Of a stretch of DNA of 64,000 bases, positions 34,805 to 43,126 are shown in pieces (the stretch's first letter is position 1; each line of letters starts with the position of its first letter). Made by a program: the position numbers and the translations under genes. Source of the DNA: Treponema sp. OMZ 787 (lineage in GTDB: Bacteria; Spirochaetota; Spirochaetia; Treponematales; Treponemataceae); the NCBI RefSeq assembly GCF_024181225.1, contig NZ_CP051198.1, forward strand, positions 2,046,001-2,110,000. Reading direction: 5' to 3'. The notes below the pieces were generated by a model. It did no database searches. It saw only the letters and a list, made by a program, of their open reading frames with translations, and had not been told where the DNA came from.

Positions 34805-35032
34805 CTATAAACGCACCAATATTTTGGAAGCAAGATTATAGTCTACTGCATATTTTGAACCGTTTACCAAAAGCAAAATAGGCCCTTTTTTATCGGCCTG
34901 AGAAGTAACAACGGTTATCTCCGTATTTATATCTATTCCGAGACTGCGAAGACGGGAAAATTCGGCCCCCGTTCCGTCAAATTTAAGCACGGAGGCCCTG
35001 TCGCCTTCCTTTAAAATAATTAAGGGTACCAA
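34805..35032 (-). CDS. Second FeoA-family protein
   Basis: A FeoA-like SH3 domain (LKEGDRASVLKFDGTGAEFSRLRSLGIDINTEITVVTSQ, then KGPILLLVNGSKYAVDYNLASKILV). The start TTG at 35032 is preferred because GAGAGG lies 9 bases upstream and gives the usual 75-residue length; a longer frame from ATG 35068 has no ribosome-binding site. It is first in the feo operon. Two FeoA units with one FeoB are known in several bacteria. Confidence 0.85.
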   Translation of the reverse strand: MVPLIILKEGDRASVLKFDGTGAEFSRLRSLGIDINTEITVVTSQADKKGPILLLVNGSKYAVDYNLASKILVRL

Positions 35033-35110
35033 TGTCAGCGTCCTCTCACAAAATGTTGTAAGAAGCATACATCATTTTTTTATTTTAATCAAGGCATAAA
35101 ATTAAAAAAA

Positions 35111-35341
35111 TTAAAATTTAGTTCTCATCCCTGTATAAATCGGCCTGAACAGAATAAAGCCTTCTATATTCCATACATCTTTATAATAAACATCGTGGGG
35201 AAGATCCATAAGGGAACTTAAATCTTCAAGCTCTCTTTCATCAAAAACTTGAGAAGCATAGACGGCTTGGATTTTTTGTGTTGCAATATATTCATTTATA
35301 AAATCCAGAGTCAAAAAAGCACACCATACAGAAATACTCAA
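35111..35341 (-). pseudogene. Short frame, probable gene remnant
   Basis: A 76-codon frame (VFDERELEDLSSLMDLPHD, FILFRPIYTGMRTKF). It has no good start, only a TTG just after an in-frame stop, and no Shine-Dalgarno. The sequence has protein-like composition but matches nothing I recognise. It could be the tail of a decayed gene that once extended upstream, or a spurious frame. Confidence 0.3.
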
Positions 35342-35485
35342 AAATTAAATTTTTGAGAAAACTACCTAATTTTAAAGAAAGTTAAAATCTGTAAACGGCG
35401 GCTGTTTTTGTCTACTTGTTCAATTTATTTTCTTCTCAATCCTGTATATGCTTCACGCCTATCTGCAATTTTCGGCTAAAGTCTA

Positions 35486-36103
35486 TTAAGGCAAGTTATC
35501 TCTAATTTTTTCAATCCTTTCTTGATCCGACATAAAATTATATAGGCTTTTAGCATCTTCAAAACTTATAGGCACACTTTCAAAAGAAATTATAAATTCA
35601 TGTTTCGGATTGATAGGCTTAGCCATAAAAGACTTGACAACCAAATAAGAATTATTATCTTTTAACAAAAATCCGAATTCCAAATGATTTTCTTTTGAAT
35701 TTAAAATCAAAAACCGCTCCATGCTTTCATCTATTTTAGAATTTATAAAGCAATATAATTCCGTAGAACCTAGTAAGCCGGATCCGTTTCTTATATTATC
35801 TTTTTTCGCAGTTTCAACTATCTTAAAAAAATATTCAAGAATAGTTTTAAAGGAAGCCGAAGAATCAAAATCCAATCGGGTCTTATATAAAAGAGAATCA
35901 AGCTCAATCGAAATAAAATCGTCTTTCTCGCTTTTATTCAAATTATAGCTTACCGTATATGAAACATCAAAACCGGACTCAAGAGTCTGAACTCTTTTTT
36001 CTTTAGCAATACTTTGAGAATGAATCGAAGTCTTGGGAAGTGTAGCACAGCCTGCAAAAAAAACAGCTAAAACAAAAATATAAAAGAAATAATTTTTTCT
36101 CAT
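35486..36103 (-). CDS. Lipoprotein of unknown function
   Basis: The 205-residue product has a signal peptide with lipobox VFFAGC (MRKNYFFYIFVLAVFFAGCATL). The mature part is mixed alpha/beta without a motif I recognise. The start at 36103 is fixed by the promoter at 36127-36154, whose start point lies downstream of the longer frame's ATG at 36124. GAGAGG lies about 10 bases before 36103. It is divergent from xseB. Confidence 0.72.
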   Translation of the reverse strand: MRKNYFFYIFVLAVFFAGCATLPKTSIHSQSIAKEKRVQTLESGFDVSYTVSYNLNKSEKDDFISIELDSLLYKTRLDFDSSASFKTILEYFFKIVETAKKDNIRNGSGLLGSTELYCFINSKIDESMERFLILNSKENHLEFGFLLKDNNSYLVVKSFMAKPINPKHEFIISFESVPISFEDAKSLYNFMSDQERIEKIRDNLP

Positions 36104-36126
36104 GCCTTTTATCCTCTCACACATTT

Positions 36127-36154
36127 ATTATATCTCATTTAAAAAAAAAGTCAA
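36127..36154 (-). promoter_or_regulatory. Promoter of the 36103 lipoprotein gene
   Basis: On the minus strand TTGACT, 16 bases (including a T run), TATAAT. Confidence 0.75.
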
Positions 36155-36174
36155 TCCGATTTTAGAAGTCAGAC

Positions 36175-36203
36175 TTGACCCTCATCAAAAAAAAGGATAG
36201 TAT
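36175..36203 (+). promoter_or_regulatory. Promoter of xseB-mutL, leaderless
   Basis: TTGACC, 17 bases, TAGTAT, then 6 bases (CTGCAT) to the xseB ATG. The same boxes drive tRNA-Leu at 1365-1393. Confidence 0.78.
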
Positions 36204-36209
36204 CTGCAT

Positions 36210-36446
36210 ATGAAGAAATTTGAAGAAAGACTTGAAAAGCTTGAAAAGATAAGTAACGATATACGCTCTTCCGATATTCCGTTGGAAAAAGCTTTGTCCC
36301 TATTTGAAGAGGGAATAAAACTTGCCAAGGGGCTTGAAAAAGATATAGAAAAAATGGAAGGAAAGATTGAAGTCTTATTGAACCAGCCCGTACTGCCTGA
36401 AGAAGAACCTGAACTTGATCTATTCACGATTACAGAAGAAAACTAG
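36210..36446 (+). CDS. xseB: Exodeoxyribonuclease VII small subunit
   Basis: A 78-residue all-helical protein with the XseB pattern: FEERLEKLEKISNDIRSSDIPLEKALSLFEEGIKLAKGLEKDIEKMEGKIEVLL. It binds XseA to form ExoVII, which degrades single-stranded DNA. The large subunit is not in the window. No Shine-Dalgarno is present, and the promoter -10 box ends 6 bases before the ATG, so translation is probably leaderless. mutL follows after 11 bases with its own GAGGA. Confidence 0.9.
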   Translation: MKKFEERLEKLEKISNDIRSSDIPLEKALSLFEEGIKLAKGLEKDIEKMEGKIEVLLNQPVLPEEEPELDLFTITEEN

Positions 36447-36457
36447 AGGAAAACCGA

Positions 36458-38233
36458 ATGAGAGAATACAAGCCCGTTAAGCTCTTATCAAAAGAAACTG
36501 CAAGTAAAATAGCAGCCGGAGAAGTTATCGAACGGCCGGCCTCTGTTGTGCGGGAGCTTTTGGATAACTCGATAGATGCGGGAGCCTCTCAAATTATAGT
36601 AGAAATTGAAGAAGGCGGAATAAGTACAATCAGGGTGAGCGATGACGGCTGCGGTATGACAAGGGAAGACTTGGAGCTTTGCACCCATACCCATTCCACA
36701 AGCAAGATAGAAGAGGCGGAAGACCTCCTCCATCTGCGGAGCTTGGGCTTTAGAGGCGAGGCGCTTTCTTCAGTACAGGCGGTAAGCTCCCTCGAAATTA
36801 CCTCGACGCGTGAAGGCCCTGCCGCATGGAAACTCTCCTTAGGAAAGATTTCCCCAGCCCGCCTAAACAAAGGCACTACAGTCGAAGTTAAAAACCTTTT
36901 TGAAAACTTCCCTGCCCGTAAAAAATTTTTAAAACGCCCCCAATACGAGGCTTCCCAATGCCGGCAAACCTTTGTCGAAAAGGCCCTCCCCCACTACAAT
37001 ATTGAAATGCGCTATATAGCAGACGGAATAAATAAGCTCATTCTTCCGGCTCATTCTTCTTTAAAAGAAAGATGCCTTACCGCCATGGGCTTTAAAGAGC
37101 CTGAAGAACTTTTTTATGAGATAAACCAAGAGGGTGACGGATTTTGCTTTACAGCCGTTTTAGGAAGCCCTGCGGTAGTCCGCTCCGACAAGCGGAATAT
37201 CTACATCTTTGTAAACGGAAGGCGGATAAACGAGTACGGCCTTGTTCAAGCCGTGTGCTATGCCTCTGAAGGATACTTTCCCAACGGAGGCTTTCCGGCA
37301 GCCTTTGTCTTTTTAAATGTAGAACCCGAAAGAGTCGACTTCAATATCCATCCTGCAAAAAGGGAAGCCAAATTCGAAGATTATAAAGAAATTCATCACA
37401 GCCTAAGCTCGTCCATCAGTTCTTTTTACAGGCAAAAAACCGTGTCGGATCTTTTGAAGGAAAGCTATGAACCTGAATACACACCCGATTTAGGCTTCGA
37501 AAAAAAAGAATTTGAAGCTGCCGAGTTAAACCAAAGCTATAGCTCCGGCTTGAAAGAAACCTATTGGCCGGGACGTACATCTGCCTATTGGCCCGCTTCT
37601 CCTATAAAACAAATTGAGACCTCAGCCCCTGCTTACGGCACATCGGCTGCCGCTCACAAAGTGCCGGCTCCTCCGCAAGATATACCCAAATCCGACTTTA
37701 AATTTTTAGGTCAATTTTGCGGCACATTTATAGCCGTAGAAAAAAACAATGCCCTTTATATAATAGACCAGCACGCAGCCCATGAGCGGATTCTCTTTGA
37801 AGACTTAAAAGCAAGTCTAGGCCCCTCTCAGGAGCTTTTAATTCCGTACCGCATCGAAACGGAATCGGACAAAGACGATGAAATAATAAGATTAAACCTC
37901 TCTGAGCTTCAAAAAGCAGGGTTTAGTATAAATGAAGAAAAAAAAGGCCTTTGGATTATAAGGGCTGTTCCCATAAGATGGCACGGCACTGAAAAAGATT
38001 TAAAAGAAGACCTTGCAGGAGCAGGTAAGGATCCTGCAGGACTCATGCACCACATCCTTGCAAGCTCAGCCTGCCGCACCGCCTGTAAGGACGGCGACAT
38101 AATCGATCCAGTCTCTGCATACAATATAGCGGTCAAAACCTTTGCCCTCCCCGAACCGCTTTGCCCTCACGGCCGTCCCTTGTATTTTATAATCGACCGC
38201 ACAGAGCTTTTTAAGCGTATAAAGAGAATTTAA
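36458..38233 (+). CDS. mutL: DNA mismatch repair protein MutL with endonuclease motif
   Basis: The 591-residue product has the GHKL ATPase N-terminus: KIAAGEVIERPASVVRELLDNSIDAG, VSDDGCGM, THSTSKIE, SLGFRGEALSS. The C-terminal part carries IDQHAAHERILFE, the DQHA(X)2E(X)4E endonuclease motif, SACRTACKDGD and CPHGRP. It should therefore nick DNA itself, as expected in an organism without MutH. A Pro/Ser/Tyr-rich linker of about 100 residues joins the halves. It is co-transcribed with xseB. Confidence 0.95.
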   Translation: MREYKPVKLLSKETASKIAAGEVIERPASVVRELLDNSIDAGASQIIVEIEEGGISTIRVSDDGCGMTREDLELCTHTHSTSKIEEAEDLLHLRSLGFRGEALSSVQAVSSLEITSTREGPAAWKLSLGKISPARLNKGTTVEVKNLFENFPARKKFLKRPQYEASQCRQTFVEKALPHYNIEMRYIADGINKLILPAHSSLKERCLTAMGFKEPEELFYEINQEGDGFCFTAVLGSPAVVRSDKRNIYIFVNGRRINEYGLVQAVCYASEGYFPNGGFPAAFVFLNVEPERVDFNIHPAKREAKFEDYKEIHHSLSSSISSFYRQKTVSDLLKESYEPEYTPDLGFEKKEFEAAELNQSYSSGLKETYWPGRTSAYWPASPIKQIETSAPAYGTSAAAHKVPAPPQDIPKSDFKFLGQFCGTFIAVEKNNALYIIDQHAAHERILFEDLKASLGPSQELLIPYRIETESDKDDEIIRLNLSELQKAGFSINEEKKGLWIIRAVPIRWHGTEKDLKEDLAGAGKDPAGLMHHILASSACRTACKDGDIIDPVSAYNIAVKTFALPEPLCPHGRPLYFIIDRTELFKRIKRI

Positions 38234-38240
38234 CTTATGC

Positions 38241-38269
38241 TTGACTCTGATGCCTTAAAAGGGTAAAAT
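38241..38269 (+). promoter_or_regulatory. Promoter of ridA
   Basis: TTGACT, 17 bases, TAAAAT, 33 bases before the ridA ATG. Confidence 0.7.
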
Positions 38270-38302
38270 AAACACATAAAATTTGTTTTTAAGGAGTTTT
38301 AA

Positions 38303-38680
38303 ATGAAAGAAATTATCGCAACAAACAAGGCACCCTCAGCTATCGGCCCTTACTCTCAGGGAATTAAGGCAAACGGTTTTGTATTTACATCGGGACAGAT
38401 TCCCTTGGATCCTGCTACAGGAGCCTTCCCCGAAGGTATTAAGGCCCAGACACGCCAGTCATTACTTAATGTAAAGGCAATCTTGGAACAGGCAGGAACA
38501 AGCATCGAAAAGGTAATCAAAACCACCGTTTTTTTAAGCGATATGAATAACTTTGCTGCAATGAACGAGGTATATGCAGAAATCTTCGGTTCATCAAACC
38601 ACCCTGCAAGATCAGCCGTACAGGTTGCCCGCCTTCCTAAAGATGCCCTCGTCGAAATCGAAGTAATCGCCCTTGCATAA
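38303..38680 (+). CDS. ridA: RidA-family enamine/imine deaminase
   Basis: A 125-residue YjgF/YER057c/UK114 protein that hydrolyses reactive 2-aminoacrylate and other imines. The family signature is present: [28 protein letters not shown] near the start, and [25 protein letters not shown] at the end with the substrate-binding Arg. AAGGAG lies 8 bases before the ATG. The next lipoprotein gene overlaps its stop by 8 bases. Confidence 0.95.
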   Translation: MKEIIATNKAPSAIGPYSQGIKANGFVFTSGQIPLDPATGAFPEGIKAQTRQSLLNVKAILEQAGTSIEKVIKTTVFLSDMNNFAAMNEVYAEIFGSSNHPARSAVQVARLPKDALVEIEVIALA

Positions 38681-39803
38681 TTTAATTAAAGTACGGATTT
38701 TTCCTGTGCTTCTGGCTTCGGTCCTCTTATTTGCCGCTTGTGCAAACAAAGAGGCCGAGTCCGGAACAGCATCTTTACCGGAAAAAACTGAGGCGGAAAG
38801 CAGACAGATAAGCACAGCCTGGTATTATTTTACTCAAGATGAAGCATCGGAAGTGCCATGCTTAAAACAAGCAGACTCTCCCGAACAAGTTCCGGAGCAA
38901 GGCTTTCTGCCGTGGACAGAGGCTCTAAGAGTATCCGGCTTAGGACTCATGTATGATCCTCCCCTCTTTCTTGTAAATAAGGCAGGGATTTTACCGGCAT
39001 TCTCCATTGAACGAGAGCCCAAAATAGAACTCAAAAGCGAATTTTATACAAAAACGGCTGAAGGATTTTATAAAACCGGCCTCGGAAGCCTTTTAAGATT
39101 ATATACAAATACCGTTTTTTCGGATGTTCTGCCCGATGAAGCTCCATCAAGCCTCCTTAGGTATAATAGCGTAAACGGAGAACTTTTAAACATTGTCCGC
39201 CCGGAACACTTTAAACTCTCAAACAATTCACAGCTTTCTGCATTGGAATTCGAAAAAAAATGGTTTGCGGCTTTTAAAACGGAAGAAAAAGATCATGTCG
39301 GCTTTGACTATTTTTCATTTTCTTCGTTTGAAGACCTTTTAAAAGGAAAATACTCCGTCATTAGCCAAGAAGAATTTATACAAGCATCTTCTCCTTATTC
39401 CGTCGTTGGAGATAAGGACGGCATAGATAACATTCTCAAGATGACCGAAAAAAACATAAAGGCTGAACTTTTTTCTGAAGATCTAAGAACAAAAAAGGTA
39501 ATTTTTTACCAAAATTCCAATACTTCATATGCAGGAGACTTTGAAGCCGCAGCCGTAATATGCGAATTCGGTAATGAAAACAATCAAAAGGCCTTTAAAG
39601 CCGTTCTTTTAGAAACAGGAAGGCTTTTTTATACGGATCCTGAAACACAAGAATGGAAAAACACTACCCTGCCTTCCCTCCCCGATGGCTTTATTTATAC
39701 ATACTTTGTCATAAAAAACGGAACCATAATTTCGGCATGGGAAGAACAAAGTTTTTTCGAAGTAGGCCGCTCCGGTTTATTGGTACACAAAATACCGCAA
39801 TAA
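38673..39803 (+). CDS. Lipoprotein of unknown function
   Basis: The 376-residue product starts at TTG 38673, overlapping ridA by 8 bases, and has a lipobox LLFAAC ([24 protein letters not shown]). The mature region contains Trp/Tyr-rich segments ([24 protein letters not shown]) and no motif I can name. An alternative downstream start is not evident because the signal peptide needs the TTG. Coupling with ridA suggests co-expression but does not define a role. Confidence 0.7.
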   Translation: MHNLIKVRIFPVLLASVLLFAACANKEAESGTASLPEKTEAESRQISTAWYYFTQDEASEVPCLKQADSPEQVPEQGFLPWTEALRVSGLGLMYDPPLFLVNKAGILPAFSIEREPKIELKSEFYTKTAEGFYKTGLGSLLRLYTNTVFSDVLPDEAPSSLLRYNSVNGELLNIVRPEHFKLSNNSQLSALEFEKKWFAAFKTEEKDHVGFDYFSFSSFEDLLKGKYSVISQEEFIQASSPYSVVGDKDGIDNILKMTEKNIKAELFSEDLRTKKVIFYQNSNTSYAGDFEAAAVICEFGNENNQKAFKAVLLETGRLFYTDPETQEWKNTTLPSLPDGFIYTYFVIKNGTIISAWEEQSFFEVGRSGLLVHKIPQ

Positions 39804-39839
39804 ATTATATAAAAAAGACAAGAATTTGATATTATCTAG

Positions 39840-39869
39840 TTGACAAAAATGCGAGCTCTCATCTATTAT
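39840..39869 (+). promoter_or_regulatory. Promoter of the Asp-rich protein gene
   Basis: TTGACA, 18 bases, TATTAT, about 42 bases before the ATG at 39912. Confidence 0.7.
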
Positions 39870-39911
39870 AATCATATAGATATAAATTAATAGTAGTATA
39901 AGGGGTTGTTT

Positions 39912-40181
39912 ATGCTTGAAAATCTTGAATTGGAAAAATTAGATAAGGCCTTAATTTTTAGTGATTCATACAATGATGACTTTGACGATGATGACGATTT
40001 CGATGATGATTTTGACGATGACTTTGACGATTTCGACGACGATGACGATTTTGATGAAGACTTTGACGATTTCGACGATGATGAAGACTTTGACGATGAT
40101 TTCGATGATGATTTTGACGATGAAGATTTTGAATATGATGATGACGATGATGACTTAGATTATGATGACTTTGATGAATAA
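39912..40181 (+). CDS. Extremely Asp/Phe-rich repeat protein
   Basis: An 89-residue product. After about 20 ordinary residues (MLENLELEKLDKALIF) it becomes a near-pure repeat of Asp blocks punctuated by single Phe (DDDF, DDF, DDDDDF, DEDF). I count 49 Asp in 89 residues and 13 Phe in the tail, with few Glu. It should be disordered and strongly acidic. AGGGG precedes the ATG, and it has its own promoter and terminator, so it is a genuine transcription unit. Candidate roles are divalent-cation buffer, nucleic-acid mimic or polymerase-associated acidic tail (compare the RNA polymerase delta subunit tail of Bacillus); none is shown. The DNA is a GAT/GAC/TTT triplet repeat. Confidence 0.72.
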   Translation: MLENLELEKLDKALIFSDSYNDDFDDDDDFDDDFDDDFDDFDDDDDFDEDFDDFDDDEDFDDDFDDDFDDEDFEYDDDDDDLDYDDFDE

Positions 40182-40204
40182 TATGTAAAAATATATTTAC
40201 CTAA

Positions 40205-40247
40205 TAACCAAAGAGCAGAATAAATTCTACTCTTTGGTTATATTTTT
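40205..40247 (+). terminator. Terminator of the Asp-rich gene
   Basis: Stem TAACCAAAGAG / CTCTTTGGTTA with a 14-base loop, then TATTTTT. Confidence 0.82.
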
Positions 40248-40260
40248 CTTCTATTAGTTA

Positions 40261-40289
40261 TTGAATTAAATTAAAAGCTAGGGTATAAT
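40261..40289 (+). promoter_or_regulatory. Promoter upstream of the TPR gene pair
   Basis: TTGAAT, 17 bases, TATAAT. The start point would be about 40296, leaving a leader of about 185 bases before the next gene. That leader is AT-rich, and I see no known riboswitch in it. Confidence 0.6.
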
Positions 40290-40480
40290 TAACTATAATT
40301 TATTGTATAAGTAAGATTAGTTCTATAATTAATCTGTTCTGCCTGCTTAAAATAAAGGCTTGAGTGTAACATTTTATAATGTGCTATGTTTAGAGTATTG
40401 TAAATCAATGCTTAGTATTTTACAGCCGATACAGTACGAGTTTTAAATATTTATATAAGTATATTTATAAGGAAAGAATA

Positions 40481-40783
40481 TTGCAAGAAATTAAAGAAGG
40501 CTTTATAAAAACAGGCGAGCTGCCTGTAAAAACCTTGACATCAGAGCAAAAGGCTAAACTCAATCTTAGAGGTAATGAACTTTATAATAAAAAGGACATA
40601 GCTGCTGCTGAAAGGATTTTTATTACAACCGGCTATTCTGACGGTCTTGCAAGAATCGGCGACTACTACGCAAAACAAAATGAACACCTGAAAGCATTAA
40701 AATTTTATCATCTGGCACATAATACATATAAAGAAGGGATTTTGCTGGATAAGTTGGCGGAAATTATACGTATGCTGATTTAA
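40481..40783 (+). CDS. Small TPR-like protein
   Basis: The 100-residue product starts at TTG with AAGGAAAG 6-13 bases upstream. It is helical with paired helices resembling one or two TPR units (AKLNLRGNELYNKKDIAAAERIF; ARIGDYYAKQNEHLKALKFYHLAHN). No function is known. It precedes a larger TPR protein by 56 bases and is probably in its transcript. Confidence 0.65.
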   Translation: MQEIKEGFIKTGELPVKTLTSEQKAKLNLRGNELYNKKDIAAAERIFITTGYSDGLARIGDYYAKQNEHLKALKFYHLAHNTYKEGILLDKLAEIIRMLI

Positions 40784-40839
40784 AATTTCGATGCATATAA
40801 TTAATTTTGGATGTAAGTACATATATTTACGGAGGATTA

Positions 40840-42087
40840 ATGTCAGACATCAAACATAAGAAAGAATTAGCCAATATGGATAAGCTGGATGAAACTACAG
40901 GAATTTTCACAAACAACACAGAAAAAGAGAATCCAGCCCTTGAAGAAACGGATTTTTTAAATAGTCCGGCTTTTAATGAAGACATCTTTAACACAGAGGA
41001 TTCAAAACAAATAGAAATTTCGGAACTTTCAAAACAAGCCTATTCGCTTTTAAAAGGCAACAGTATTAATGAAGCTATAAATGTTTTTAAAAAAATATTA
41101 GAGCTTGATCCTACAAATAATTATGCCTTAGTCGGATTAGGCGATGCCGAGCGTAAAAACAATAGATTTAATGACGCAGTACAATTCTATAAGCAATGCC
41201 TTGAACATCATCCCGGCAATAACTATGCTCTTTTCGGTCTTGCAGATTGCTATAAATCAATGAACCAATTTCCAAAAGCTATCGCAATATGGGAAGAATA
41301 CCTTAAATTTGACGATAAAAACATTACCGTCTTAACACGTGTTGCCGACGCTTACCGAAAAACCAAGGAATTCGACAAGGCTGAAAAACTGTATTTAAAA
41401 GTATTGGAAAAATCTCCTAAAAATGCTTATGCCCTAATCGGTTTGGGACACCTAAATTATGACTTTAAAAAATATAGGGAAGCCCTTGTCTATTGGGAAA
41501 AAGTGATGGAATCAAGCGGGGAATTTGTCGATATACGAATCCTAACTTCAATCGGAAACTGTTACCGTAAAATGAAACTTTTTGATAGGGGCGTATATTA
41601 TTTTGAAAGAGCTCTTGAAAGGTCGCCCGACAACTTCTACGGACTTTTCGGTTTAGCCGACTGCTACCGAGGCTTAAACCAGCAGTATAATTCTATAGTA
41701 TATTGGAAAAAAATACTTCAACTGGATCCTAACAACAAGGTTATTTTAACACGAATAGGCGATGCCTACCGCAGTATGAATGATTTTGAAAAGGCAAAAG
41801 AAAACTATCAAAAAGCTCTGGATATTGACTTTGATTCATACGCAATGTTGGGCCTTGCAATATTGTGTAAGCTGCAGCAAAAATATGATCAGGCGATCAC
41901 AACCCTAACTCACCTCAAAGATACAGAGGATACAAATTACAGGGTATATCTTGAACTTGCTCAATGCTATATCGAAAAGAAAGAAAAACAAAAGGCAATA
42001 GAAACTTTAACCGATTTTCAAAAACTTGGAATCAAAAATCAGACAATTTCAGACCTGCTTTTTGAATTGACAAAAAATGACCACTAA
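40840..42087 (+). CDS. TPR-repeat protein
   Basis: The 415-residue product has a polar N-terminus of about 60 residues followed by about nine consecutive tetratricopeptide repeats, many with the canonical pattern (DPTNNYALVGLGDAERKNNR; HPGNNYALFGLADCYKSMNQ; SPDNFYGLFGLADCYRGLNQ). Repeats alternate between a YALxGLG type and a VLTRxGDAYR type, showing internal duplication of two-repeat blocks. TPRs are protein-docking scaffolds, and no enzymatic domain is seen. The start at 40840 is set by GGAGG 6 bases upstream; the frame continues 11 codons further up without support. It overlaps rlmN by 11 bases. Confidence 0.88.
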   Translation: MSDIKHKKELANMDKLDETTGIFTNNTEKENPALEETDFLNSPAFNEDIFNTEDSKQIEISELSKQAYSLLKGNSINEAINVFKKILELDPTNNYALVGLGDAERKNNRFNDAVQFYKQCLEHHPGNNYALFGLADCYKSMNQFPKAIAIWEEYLKFDDKNITVLTRVADAYRKTKEFDKAEKLYLKVLEKSPKNAYALIGLGHLNYDFKKYREALVYWEKVMESSGEFVDIRILTSIGNCYRKMKLFDRGVYYFERALERSPDNFYGLFGLADCYRGLNQQYNSIVYWKKILQLDPNNKVILTRIGDAYRSMNDFEKAKENYQKALDIDFDSYAMLGLAILCKLQQKYDQAITTLTHLKDTEDTNYRVYLELAQCYIEKKEKQKAIETLTDFQKLGIKNQTISDLLFELTKNDH

Positions 42088-43126
42088 AAAAAATGAAGCA
42101 TCTCTTTCAGGAATGATTCCTGAAGAGATTCAAAGCTTCTGCGGTCTAAAAGATAAATTCCGAGCCGAACAAGTTTTTCGGTGGATAGCTTCAGGAGTAC
42201 AGAGCTTTGATGAAATGACCAACATTTCATTGGATATGCGCTCTGCCCTCGCAAAAGATTTTTCTTTATTTTCGACCAAAATAAAAGAGGCTTTAAAAGA
42301 CAAAGACGGTACAATAAAGCTGGCTGTAGAGCTTTATGACGGAGCCGTAATAGAAACCGTATTATTGACAGATAAAGCAAAACGGAAAACAGCCTGTGTT
42401 TCATGTCAGGCAGGCTGCCCCATGAAATGTGCTTTTTGTAAAACCGGACAGATAGGCTTTTTAAGAAACCTATCGGCTTCAGAAATTGTAGAACAGTTTT
42501 TACATTTGGAAAAAGAAGCCGGAACCTTGGATAATATAGTCTTTATGGGCATGGGAGAGCCGATGCTTAATTTAAGCGAAATAAACAAGGCTATCAATAT
42601 TCTTGCTCATCCTAAAGGCAGAAATCTTTCAAAGCGGCGTATAACAATTTCGACTTCAGGCCTATGCAATGGAATATACGAGATGGCAGATAAGGGGCCG
42701 GAAGTCCGGCTTGCTGTTTCATTGACAACAGCCGACGAAACATTAAGAACAGAACTCATGCCGGTAAATAAAACAAACAGCCTCGGTGAGTTAAAGCAGG
42801 CAATAAAATATTTCAACTCAAAATCGAACAAAAGGGTAACCTTAGAACTCGCCCTTATGAAGGGACTTAACACCGATAAAAAAGCGGCCGGGCAGGTTAT
42901 AGAATTTGCGAAAGGCCTTGAGTGCTTTATAAATTTAATTCCTTGGAATCCTGTAGAAGGCTTAAATTTTAAAACTCCGTCAGAAACGGAAGTCCGAAAC
43001 TTCGAAGCTTATCTAAAAAAGGCCGGCCTAAATATAAGCACGCGTCAAAAAAGAGGCCGGAGCATAGCAGGGGCATGCGGCCAGCTTGGCTCTACCTCAA
43101 CAAAAATCAGGACAATTCAAAATTAA
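42077..43126 (+). CDS. rlmN: 23S rRNA/tRNA adenine-C2 methyltransferase RlmN
   Basis: A 349-residue radical-SAM methylase that methylates A2503 of 23S rRNA and A37 of some tRNAs. Visible: HhH-like N-terminus (KFRAEQVFRWIASGVQSFDEMTNIS), RKTACVSCQAGCPMKCAFCKTGQIGF with the CxxxCxxC cluster motif, NIVFMGMGEPMLN, and GRSIAGACGQL with the methyl-carrying Cys near the end. It is translationally coupled to the TPR gene. Its stop overlaps by 4 bases the stop of the convergent GGDEF-EAL gene. Confidence 0.95.
   Translation: MTTKKNEASLSGMIPEEIQSFCGLKDKFRAEQVFRWIASGVQSFDEMTNISLDMRSALAKDFSLFSTKIKEALKDKDGTIKLAVELYDGAVIETVLLTDKAKRKTACVSCQAGCPMKCAFCKTGQIGFLRNLSASEIVEQFLHLEKEAGTLDNIVFMGMGEPMLNLSEINKAINILAHPKGRNLSKRRITISTSGLCNGIYEMADKGPEVRLAVSLTTADETLRTELMPVNKTNSLGELKQAIKYFNSKSNKRVTLELALMKGLNTDKKAAGQVIEFAKGLECFINLIPWNPVEGLNFKTPSETEVRNFEAYLKKAGLNISTRQKRGRSIAGACGQLGSTSTKIRTIQN

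Noticed and set aside
39961-40158. Met/Thr-rich frame overlapping the Asp-rich gene
   Set aside because: It is the shifted reading of the GAT/GAC/TTT repeat; no ribosome-binding site, and its composition follows directly from the other frame.
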